Below, in pieces: positions 1-5,215 of a DNA stretch of 5,574 bases; position 1 is the first letter of the stretch, and every line of letters starts with the position of its first letter. Source of the DNA: Flavobacteriaceae bacterium (GTDB taxonomy: Bacteria; Bacteroidota; Bacteroidia; Flavobacteriales; Flavobacteriaceae); the NCBI GenBank assembly GCA_030633225.1, contig DAOVTF010000148.1:1-5574 (forward strand), given 5' to 3'. The translations under genes and the position numbers were made by a program. The notes beneath the pieces are model-generated. The model saw only the letters and a program-made list of their open reading frames with translations, made no database searches and had not been told where the DNA came from.

Positions 1-325
1 ACATTTTTCTGTTCGTATGGGCGATGGCTTTTTCAAATTCAAAATCAGCTGGGTTACGTAAACCTCTTAAAATAAAACTACTTTTAACTTTTTTACAATA
101 ATCAATAGTCAACCCTTTATAAGTATCTACTTTTATTTTAGATTCGTTGGCATAAGTTTTTTTTATAAATTCTATTCTTCGCTCTAAGTTGAACATATAT
201 TTTTTAGAAGAATTTGTTCCAATAGCAATTATTATTTCATCAAATAGAGGTAAAGCTCTATCAATAATGTCTTTATGACCTAAAGTAAGTGGATCAAATG
301 ATCCTGGGAATACTGCTCGTTTCAT
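1..325 (-). CDS. coaD: Phosphopantetheine adenylyltransferase CoaD (3' end cut by window edge)
   Basis: CoaD transfers AMP from ATP to 4'-phosphopantetheine to make dephospho-CoA, the penultimate step of coenzyme A synthesis, in the cytosol. The visible 108 residues start MKRAVFPGSFDPLTLGH. This is the nucleotidyltransferase signature, with the T/HxGH motif as TLGH at residues 14-17. RGLRNPADFEFE at residues 87-98 is the strongly conserved substrate-binding region. Family members are about 150-160 residues, so roughly the last third, including the C-terminal ISSSxVR nucleotide-binding motif, lies beyond base 1. The start is the ATG read at 325-323, just before the conserved KRAVFPGSFDP. It sits 75 bases downstream of ddl on the same strand, so co-transcription is likely. 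No frame damage is seen. Identification is secure from the motifs; only the C-terminus is unseen. Confidence 0.95.
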   Translation of the reverse strand, partial: MKRAVFPGSFDPLTLGHKDIIDRALPLFDEIIIAIGTNSSKKYMFNLERRIEFIKKTYANESKIKVDTYKGLTIDYCKKVKSSFILRGLRNPADFEFEKAIAHTNRKM

Positions 326-372
326 ATACTATAAAATAAAAATTGAAAACCAAAATACAAATAAATTCTAAG

Positions 373-387
373 ATTTGATCTTCAAAT
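373..387. repeat. Short inverted repeat in the ddl-coaD spacer
   Basis: ATTTGA and TCAAAT are perfect 6-base arms separated by TCT, in the 75-base gap after the ddl stop and 48 bases before the coaD start. It could be a weak RNA hairpin or an operator-like site. It is short and AT-rich, has no clear T-tract after it on the minus strand, and may be chance. Confidence 0.25.
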
Positions 388-400
388 TACCTAATCCTTG

Positions 401-1384
401 TTAATTGGTATTTTTCAATGCAGCTTCAATGGCATTTCCAAATAATTCTTTTAAGCTAATTCCAGCTGCTTTTGCTTGCTTTGGCAAAATGCTTTCGGCA
501 GTAATTCCAGGAACCATATTCATTTCAATAAAATGAGGAGTGTCTCCTACAATAATAAAATCAGCTCTTGACAACCCGCTTAAATTTAAATATTTATATA
601 TTTTTTCAGAAGCTTTTACCACATTTTGATTTTGGATTTTACTTAATCTTGCAGGAGTAATTTCTTGTGATTTACCTAAGTATTTCGCATCATAATCAAA
701 GAATTCATTTTCGCTAACAATTTCAGTTATTGGTAGTACTTTTACCTTTTCATTATATTCTATAACACCAACCGAAATTTCAATCCCATCTAAAAATTCT
801 TCAATTAAAATCTCTTTATCTTCCTCAAAAGCTTTTTCAATTGCTGGCATTAATTCTTCTAGTTTTTTAACTTTAGTTACTCCAAAGCTTGAACCACCTC
901 TGTTTGGTTTTACAAAACATGGTAATCCAACTTTTTTAAGAATAGAATCCATATCAATTTCATCACCTTTATTTATATAATGAGAGTTTGCAATATTTAT
1001 TCCGTATGGTTTTAAAAAACTCAAAGTATCACGTTTGTTAAACGTAACTGCCATTTGATAAAATGGCGCCGATGTATGTTTGAGACCAAGCAATTCAAAA
1101 TAAGCTAAAATAACCCCGTCCTCACCAGGGTGACCGTGAATGGCATTAAAAACACAATCGAATTTAATTTTATATCCATTAACTGTAGTAGTAAAATCGC
1201 TAACATTTATGGGGTGCTCTGTTTTATTTTCATCTATATAAACCCATTTGTCTTTTAATATATGAAGTTGATATAAATTGTATTTCTCTTTATCTAAATT
1301 TTGATAAACCACATTCCCACTTTGTAAAGAAATTTCAACTTCTGAGGAATATCCTCCCATTATAATGGCAATATTTTTTTTCAT
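401..1384 (-). CDS. ddl: D-alanine--D-alanine ligase
   Basis: Ddl joins two D-alanines with ATP to make the dipeptide that ends the peptidoglycan stem peptide; it is a cytosolic ATP-grasp enzyme. The 327-residue protein is full length for the family. Landmarks in order: N-terminal MGGYSSEVEIS with the substrate-contacting Glu at residue 15; GHPGEDG at 84-90; VKPNRGGSSFGV at 158-169 with the ATP-binding Lys159 and the serine loop; EEFLDGIEISVGV at 195-207; FDYDAKY at 229-235, whose final Tyr235 matches the tyrosine associated with D-Ala-D-Ala rather than D-Ala-D-Lac specificity; SRAD at 272-275; and EMNMVPG at 287-293 with the Mg-binding Glu287 and Asn289. A run of eight A follows closely on the ATG. 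The gene is divergent from the PASTA gene and upstream of coaD. The specificity call is by motif only. Confidence 0.96.
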   Translation of the reverse strand: MKKNIAIIMGGYSSEVEISLQSGNVVYQNLDKEKYNLYQLHILKDKWVYIDENKTEHPINVSDFTTTVNGYKIKFDCVFNAIHGHPGEDGVILAYFELLGLKHTSAPFYQMAVTFNKRDTLSFLKPYGINIANSHYINKGDEIDMDSILKKVGLPCFVKPNRGGSSFGVTKVKKLEELMPAIEKAFEEDKEILIEEFLDGIEISVGVIEYNEKVKVLPITEIVSENEFFDYDAKYLGKSQEITPARLSKIQNQNVVKASEKIYKYLNLSGLSRADFIIVGDTPHFIEMNMVPGITAESILPKQAKAAGISLKELFGNAIEAALKNTN

Positions 1385-1406
1385 TCAATATTTTTTAGTT
1401 GATAAA

Positions 1407-1414
1407 CAAACTTA
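1407..1414 (-). promoter_or_regulatory. Candidate Bacteroidota -7 element for ddl
   Basis: Read on the minus strand this is TAAGTTTG, an exact match to the Bacteroidota -7 consensus TAnnTTTG. It would place transcription start roughly 15-20 bases before the ddl ATG, a sensible leader length. I see no convincing TTG -33 element at the usual distance upstream, so the call rests on the -7 match and its position. Confidence 0.4.
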
Positions 1415-1451
1415 CAAAAAAGAACTTGAAATACTTAGTGGTGAATAATAG

Positions 1452-1467
1452 TATTATATTTATAATA
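1452..1467. repeat. AT-only inverted repeat in the divergent promoter region
   Basis: TATTATA and TATAATA form perfect 7-base arms around a two-base centre (TT), midway between the divergent ddl and PASTA genes. The right arm contains TATAAT, but no -35-like hexamer lies upstream and this is not the promoter type expected in Bacteroidota. It could be a regulator site, an easily melted segment, or chance in AT-rich DNA. Confidence 0.3.
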
Positions 1468-1478
1468 TGGAGATAAGG

Positions 1479-1503
1479 AAACTACAAAAAATATATGTAG
1501 TTT
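1479..1503. repeat. 8-base inverted repeat overlapping the PASTA-gene promoter candidate
   Basis: AAACTACA (1479-1486) and TGTAGTTT (1496-1503) are perfect reverse complements around a 9-base A/T centre; a G-T pair at 1478/1504 could extend the stem. The right arm overlaps the candidate -7 element at 1498-1505 and ends 18 bases before the PASTA ATG. As DNA it resembles an operator placed to block the promoter; as RNA it would only exist if transcription starts further upstream. Confidence 0.4.
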
Positions 1504-1505
1504 TG
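1498..1505 (+). promoter_or_regulatory. Candidate Bacteroidota -7 element for the PASTA-rluD operon
   Basis: TAGTTTTG matches TAnnTTTG exactly and lies 16 bases before the ATG at 1522, giving a leader of about ten bases. No TTG is present about 20 bases upstream, so the -33 half is missing or degenerate. The element shares bases with the right arm of the inverted repeat at 1479-1503. Confidence 0.33.
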
Positions 1506-1521
1506 AAAATAAATTTTGACA

Positions 1522-2127
1522 ATGGGATTTTTTCAGTATATAAAAAGTAAAGAATTTTTAAGAACCCTTATTTCAATTATTGTAATAGTTGTAATTATGA
1601 TTTTTGGTTTGATGAAATGGCTAAATTATTACACTAAACACGACGAGAAAATAAAAGTCCCTAATTTAGAAAAACTCTCTTTAAGTGAATCTTCAGCTGC
1701 TTTAAAAAATGTTCATTTAAATTTTGTTGTAATTGATTCAGCAATATTTAATCCAAAATTTCCACCAAAATCAATTATAGAGCAAAACCCACTAGCGGGT
1801 GATTTTGTAAAAGAGAATAGAAAAATATATTTGACATTAAATCCATCTGGTTATCGAAAAGTTACAGTTCCAAATGTATTAGATCAAACCAAGAGGCAAG
1901 TTGTCATTCAATTAAAATCTATTGGTTTTAGAATTGGCAAAGAAAGATATATTCCTGATTTGGGAAAAGATGTTGTACGAGCCCTGGAAGTGAACAAATC
2001 AGAAATTAAACCAGGAGAAAAACTCGCAAAAAATACTTTGATCGATCTAGTCTTAGGAGATGGTTTTGAAAATAGAGATTCTATAAAGGCAAGTGAGAGT
2101 TTTGAAAAAAAAGATAGCATTCAATAA
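1522..2127 (+). CDS. Membrane-anchored PASTA-domain protein (two PASTA domains)
   Basis: A 201-residue protein with a short cytosolic N-terminus (MGFFQYIKSKEF), one hydrophobic helix at about residues 13-33, and two PASTA domains facing the periplasm. PASTA 1 spans about 44-108, with KVPNLEKLSLSES and IIEQNPLAGDFVKENRKIYLTLN. PASTA 2 spans about 112-180, with TVPNVLDQTKRQ and the closing TLIDLVLGDG. A charged tail of about 20 residues follows. PASTA domains bind peptidoglycan or beta-lactam-like ligands in kinases and penicillin-binding proteins. Here there is no kinase or transpeptidase domain, so a cell-wall binding or scaffold role is inferred, supported by the divergent ddl. I chose ATG 1522 over the in-frame TTG two codons upstream (1516), because MGFF is the typical start of flavobacterial homologues as I recall them. 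The stop overlaps the rluD start by one base. Confidence 0.88.
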   Translation: MGFFQYIKSKEFLRTLISIIVIVVIMIFGLMKWLNYYTKHDEKIKVPNLEKLSLSESSAALKNVHLNFVVIDSAIFNPKFPPKSIIEQNPLAGDFVKENRKIYLTLNPSGYRKVTVPNVLDQTKRQVVIQLKSIGFRIGKERYIPDLGKDVVRALEVNKSEIKPGEKLAKNTLIDLVLGDGFENRDSIKASESFEKKDSIQ

Positions 2128-3152
2128 TGAATGAAAATCAGGAAGAAATAAATAACGACGAACTTTATGAACATCATAAGTTTACTGCAAGTGAAGGGCA
2201 AGAACCTTTACGAGTAGATAAATTTTTAATGAATTTTATTGAAAATTCTACTCGAAATAAAATTCAGCAAGCTGTAAAAGCAGGTAATGTTTTAGTTAAT
2301 GAAAAGGTTGTCAAATCAAATTATAAAATTAAAGCCAACGATACGGTCAGGGTAGTGTTGGCTCACCCACCACATGAGAATTTATTGATTGCGGAAGACA
2401 TTCCTATTGATATTATTTATGAAGATGAAGAGGTGATGGTAGTGAATAAATCGGCAGGTATGGTGGTTCACCCGGGTCATGGTAATTATACAGGCACTTT
2501 AGTTAACGGGCTTATTCATCACATTGAAAATTTACCAAAAAACAGTAATGAAAGACCTGGTTTGGTACATAGAATTGATAAAGATACCAGTGGTTTATTG
2601 GTAGTTGCAAAAACGGAATATGCCATGGCTAATTTGGCAAGTCAGTTTTATAATCGCACTACAGATAGATTGTATTTGGCCTTGGTTTGGGGAAATGTAG
2701 AAGACGACGAAGGTACCATTGAAGGCAATATTGGGCGTAGTTTAAAAAACAGATTACAAATGGATGTTTTTCCTGATGGTGATTTTGGTAAACACGCAGT
2801 GACGCATTATAAAGTTATTGAAAGATTTAGCTATGTTACCCTGGTGCAATGTAAATTAGAAACCGGCCGAACACATCAAATTAGAGCTCATTTTAAATAT
2901 ATTGGACACACTTTATTTAATGACGAACGCTATGGTGGAGATAGAATTTTAAAGGGTACAACCTTTACCAAATACAAGCAATTTGTTGATAATTGTTTTA
3001 AAGTTCTACCACGACAAGCTTTACATGCCAAGACTTTAGGTTTTGAACATCCAATAACTAAAAAGCAAATGAGTTTTAACTCAGAAATACCAGAAGATAT
3101 GCAATTGGTTATTGAAAAATGGCGCAATTATACCGTAAATCAAAAAGAGTAG
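2127..3152 (+). CDS. rluD: RluA-family 23S rRNA pseudouridine synthase (RluD type)
   Basis: The enzyme isomerises uridines to pseudouridines in 23S rRNA; RluD proper acts on helix 69 in the decoding-adjacent bridge of the large subunit. The 341-residue protein has an acidic N-terminal extension, then an S4 RNA-binding domain at about residues 28-80 (RVDKFLMNFIENSTRNKIQ). The catalytic domain covers about 90-335. The signature GLVHRIDKDTSGLLVVAKTE is at 145-164, with Asp151 as the expected nucleophile. Other conserved blocks are VVNKSAGMVVHPG at 105-117, TGRTHQIRAH at 246-255 and RQALHAKTLGFEHP at 296-309. Its ATG shares an A with the TAA of the PASTA gene (TAATG), which suggests translational coupling. 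The S4 domain and the length favour RluD or a close paralogue over RluA; the exact target uridines are inferred. Confidence 0.93.
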   Translation: MNENQEEINNDELYEHHKFTASEGQEPLRVDKFLMNFIENSTRNKIQQAVKAGNVLVNEKVVKSNYKIKANDTVRVVLAHPPHENLLIAEDIPIDIIYEDEEVMVVNKSAGMVVHPGHGNYTGTLVNGLIHHIENLPKNSNERPGLVHRIDKDTSGLLVVAKTEYAMANLASQFYNRTTDRLYLALVWGNVEDDEGTIEGNIGRSLKNRLQMDVFPDGDFGKHAVTHYKVIERFSYVTLVQCKLETGRTHQIRAHFKYIGHTLFNDERYGGDRILKGTTFTKYKQFVDNCFKVLPRQALHAKTLGFEHPITKKQMSFNSEIPEDMQLVIEKWRNYTVNQKE

Positions 3153-3174
3153 ATTAAAGAAAAGAGTAAAGAAG

Positions 3175-3804
3175 ATGAAAGAATTCGATGTAAAGTCATG
3201 GAATAGAAAAACTCAATATGATTTTTTTAAATCGTATGATGATCCTTTTTTTAATTTAACCACCCAGCTTGATGTAACAAACCTTTACAATTACTGTAAA
3301 AAGAATGATCTTTCTTTTTTTTTAGTCAGTTTATATATAGCGCTTGAATCTGCAAATGAGATCTTAGAATTTAGACTGCGAATTATCAATAATAAAGTTT
3401 TTGAATTTGAATCTATGGATATTGGTTCAACTGTTTTAAATGATGATAATTCATTTTCTTTTTGCTTTTTTAAAAGAGAAAAATCAATTTATGAATTTGT
3501 AAAACAAGGGACAAAAGCACTTAAAAAACATAAAGAAAATAACAATTTTGATTCTAACAAAGAAGTTCAAAATTTGATTTATTGCTCTTTTATTCCATGG
3601 GTTTCATTTACGAGCTTTAAGCATGCAAGAAATTTGGAAAGAGAAAGTAGCGGAATTCCTAAATTTGTATTTGGTAAATATTTTGAAGAAAATAATATTA
3701 AAAAAATGTCTTTTTCTATAGAAGTCCACCATGCTTTAATGGATGGATTTCATGTTGGAAAATTTTTAGAGATTTTTCAATCAAAAATGGATAAACTAAC
3801 CTAA
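3175..3804 (+). CDS. CatA-like acetyltransferase (chloramphenicol acetyltransferase family)
   Basis: A 209-residue protein, the usual length for type A chloramphenicol acetyltransferases, which are cytosolic trimers that move acetyl from acetyl-CoA to a hydroxyl. The N-terminus FDVKSWNRKTQYDFF (4-18) and NLTTQLDVT (27-35) match the start of the family. PWVSFTSF at 141-148 is the conserved oxyanion-side serine region. HHALMDGFHVGKF at 185-197 is the active-site motif, with the second His (186) as expected general base and Asp190 as its structural partner. All key residues are present, so it is probably active. Chromosomal CAT-like proteins are common in flavobacteria, and whether the substrate is chloramphenicol cannot be told from sequence. 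It lies 22 bases after rluD; the spacer is purine-rich, with AAAGAAG directly before the ATG. A run of nine T at 3315-3323 lies inside the gene. No sign of mobile DNA surrounds it. Confidence 0.87.
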   Translation: MKEFDVKSWNRKTQYDFFKSYDDPFFNLTTQLDVTNLYNYCKKNDLSFFLVSLYIALESANEILEFRLRIINNKVFEFESMDIGSTVLNDDNSFSFCFFKREKSIYEFVKQGTKALKKHKENNNFDSNKEVQNLIYCSFIPWVSFTSFKHARNLERESSGIPKFVFGKYFEENNIKKMSFSIEVHHALMDGFHVGKFLEIFQSKMDKLT

Positions 3805-3811
3805 AAGAAAT

Positions 3812-3827
3812 AAAGATTTATATCTTT
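3812..3827 (+). terminator. Weak hairpin just after the CAT-like gene
   Basis: AAAGAT and ATCTTT form a 6-base stem with loop TTAT, starting 8 bases after the TAA at 3802-3804. The stem has one G-C pair per arm and is followed by a short TTAA stretch, so termination would be inefficient. It may only protect the 3' end, or be chance. Confidence 0.25.
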
Positions 3828-3880
3828 TAAATAAGTACTTTTCAAAGACTAGAAAAAGGAGTGATCATTATCAAAATATA

Positions 3881-3906
3881 AAAGCAAAAGCCTCTTAAAA
3901 CGAGGC
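3881..3906. terminator. GC-stem intrinsic terminator between convergent genes
   Basis: GCCTC (3890-3894) and GAGGC (3902-3906) pair around a 7-base loop. On the minus strand the stem is followed at once by TTTTGCTTTTATATTTTG, a good U-rich tail, so it should end the minus-strand transcript from 4445. On the plus strand the tail is CTAATTATTTTGATTTTT, less ideal but usable for the PASTA-rluD-CAT transcript. It therefore probably works in both directions, better on the minus strand. Its stem is the only GC-rich one in the convergent gap. Confidence 0.7.
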
Positions 3907-3931
3907 CTAATTATTTTGATTTTTATTGGTC

Positions 3932-3988
3932 TTATGCAACGATTACGTTTGTTGTAATTAGTGCTTTTATTTCTGCTAAATTTTCGGT
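3932..3988 (-). other. Possible C-terminal remnant of a lost gene
   Basis: On the minus strand, 18 sense codons between two in-frame stops read TENLAEIKALITTNVIVA and then TAA. There is no start codon, and the preceding stop (3989-3991) directly abuts it, so it cannot be a gene as it stands. The codon choice (GAA, TTA, GCA, ATA, AAA) and the helix-then-strand look resemble the local genes, and the stop is followed 26 bases later by the GC-stem terminator, as a normal gene end would be. I do not recognise the peptide. A stretch this short can arise by chance. Confidence 0.2.
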
Positions 3989-3992
3989 TTAA

Positions 3993-4445
3993 TTAAAGCA
4001 TCTTTCCTGCAGCTTTAGCCTGAGAATCCATATGACGACCTACAAATATGCCAATTAGCATACCAATGCTAATTCCTAAGGAGATTCCTAAAGACTTTTC
4101 AAAGCGCTCACCAATAAGAATTCCTGCAACCACTCCCCAAGTCATTCCTAAAGCTATACCCAATTCGGCGTAATATCCTTTGGAAGTTAAGGAAAATGTA
4201 TCCTTTAAATATTTTTCAAATTTAGTTAGTGCTTTCTTAAAGTATTTTTTTTTGTTCTCAGGATTTGATTCTAAATTTAAACGATCAAGTTCCGTTTCAA
4301 TGGATTGAATTTCGTCTTCTGAGAACTCTCTAATTTTTAATTCAGATAGTATATGAAGAAATTTTTCATAAATTTTAATTTCAGACTTTTTAGTTGTTTC
4401 TATTTTTAAACTTTCAAAAAAGTTATAAGCTTCTTGTAATGTCAT
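3993..4445 (-). CDS. Small membrane protein with two glycine-ladder helices
   Basis: I do not recognise a named function. The 150-residue product has a soluble, highly charged, mainly helical N-terminal part (about 1-88) and then two hydrophobic helices, about 93-112 and 118-136. The second is followed by the tail RHMDSQAKAAGKML. Glycines lie at 96, 100, 104, 108 and 112 in the first helix and 120, 124, 128, 132 and 136 in the second, an exact four-residue period. This is a glycine-zipper pattern, which allows tight helix packing or oligomers. The hairpin looks like a tandem duplication of a 24-residue unit. Related glycine-rich two-helix proteins are common as hypotheticals in Bacteroidota. 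It lies 113 bases downstream of the sigma/membrane pair on the same strand; I found no exact TAnnTTTG in that gap, so co-transcription or its own weak promoter are both possible. The start is the ATG at 4445, with no better alternative. Confidence 0.8.
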   Translation of the reverse strand: MTLQEAYNFFESLKIETTKKSEIKIYEKFLHILSELKIREFSEDEIQSIETELDRLNLESNPENKKKYFKKALTKFEKYLKDTFSLTSKGYYAELGIALGMTWGVVAGILIGERFEKSLGISLGISIGMLIGIFVGRHMDSQAKAAGKML

Positions 4446-4558
4446 AATATTTGATGTTTTCTTGGTTAGTGGCTAAAAGCAATAAATATTACATGCAAAA
4501 TTCATTTTTTTCAAAAAAAAATCAAAATATCCAATAAATACAATCTATTGATAGGTAT

Positions 4559-5215
4559 TTAAGTGTTTAAATTTTCTAAATCAGTCAACAATTCATCCAG
4601 TTTTTTGAATACTCTTCCGTAAACAAGGTTTAAATCCCATTGATAAATTCTACCACCAAAAAATGCCAATAAACCTAAAATTAAAAAAACTATAACAATT
4701 CCTATTAATGGGATTCCATATACCAGATAGATATCAGGAAAACCTATTAGAATCTTATTCACAAGCCTTTTACCTAAAAAGATGCCCTCTGCGTCTTTAA
4801 ACCAAAAGCCTAAAATAATAGACATAAATATAATTGGGTACAAAAATGTTGACATTCTTTTATTGATAGATACTTGCTTTTTTATCCATTGGTTAAATGC
4901 CTTTAGGTATTGATAACTATTTTCACCTTTATCTATGCTATCTAATCCAATCAATAACTTTTTATTAATAATAACGAGTACAATAAGGGTTACAAAAAAT
5001 ATAGCACCCATTAAAGGTATTCCTACAAAAAATGATACAATCAAAAAGATAAAAGAGAATGCAACAATTGCAATCAAATTTATTTTAAACATTCTTTTAA
5101 ATCTATCAATGAGATGAATTGATTTTCGGTTGTATAGGTTATTTATTTTTGGTGCTATTAATGCATCACTTTTAAGAAAACCGTCTTTCCATATATTTTC
5201 AATTGTTTTTTCCAT
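4559..5215 (-). CDS. Multi-pass membrane protein, putative anti-sigma or partner of the ECF sigma factor
   Basis: A 218-residue protein of no recognised enzyme family. The N-terminal about 43 residues (MEKTIENIWKDGFLKSDALI onward) are charged and soluble. Hydrophobic segments follow at about 45-65, 68-88, 124-140 and 167-187, then a cytosolic-looking C-terminus ending in a leucine-rich helix (FKKLDELLTDLENL). The ATG lies inside the sigma-factor gene, 17 bases before that gene's end, in a different frame, so translation is probably coupled. Genes placed this way after ECF sigma genes usually encode the anti-sigma factor, which is the basis of the call. No zinc-binding HxxxCxxC motif of classical anti-sigma domains is present, and the soluble N-terminus is short. 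It could instead be a sensor subunit or a regulated membrane protein. The gene is intact and ends in TAA. Confidence 0.72.
   Translation of the reverse strand: MEKTIENIWKDGFLKSDALIAPKINNLYNRKSIHLIDRFKRMFKINLIAIVAFSFIFLIVSFFVGIPLMGAIFFVTLIVLVIINKKLLIGLDSIDKGENSYQYLKAFNQWIKKQVSINKRMSTFLYPIIFMSIILGFWFKDAEGIFLGKRLVNKILIGFPDIYLVYGIPLIGIVIVFLILGLLAFFGGRIYQWDLNLVYGRVFKKLDELLTDLENLNT

Noticed and set aside
340..372. Near matches to TAnnTTTG upstream of coaD on the minus strand
   Set aside because: Each has a mismatch or the wrong spacing (TTTATTTG, TATTTTG); coaD can be read from the ddl transcript, so I did not call a promoter.
1461..1466. TATAAT resembling an E. coli -10 box
   Set aside because: No -35-like hexamer 16-18 bases upstream, and Bacteroidota housekeeping promoters use a different -7/-33 pattern; it is part of an AT-only palindrome.
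1908..2120. 70-codon open frame on the minus strand within the PASTA gene
   Set aside because: It lies wholly antisense to a well-supported PASTA domain, has no recognisable motif, and its serine/phenylalanine-rich make-up is what the reverse of lysine/glutamate-rich coding gives.
2930..3127. 65-codon open frame on the minus strand within rluD
   Set aside because: Antisense to conserved RluD blocks, with no family resemblance and no promoter or ribosome site of its own.
3942..3958. Inverted repeat ATTAC / GTAAT with a 7-base centre near the terminator
   Set aside because: Only 5 bases per arm, no T-tract on either side, and it lies within the coding-like remnant; chance level.
4505..4521. 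T7-C-A9 mirror tracts in the gap between the two membrane-protein genes
   Set aside because: On paper an inverted repeat, but the loop is too small and the stem pure A-T, so it is not a credible terminator; homopolymer tracts of this kind are expected in such AT-rich DNA.
4935..5117. 60-codon open frame on the plus strand opposite the membrane-protein gene
   Set aside because: Low-complexity I/K/N-rich translation opposite hydrophobic helices; it looks like a by-product of the real gene's composition.
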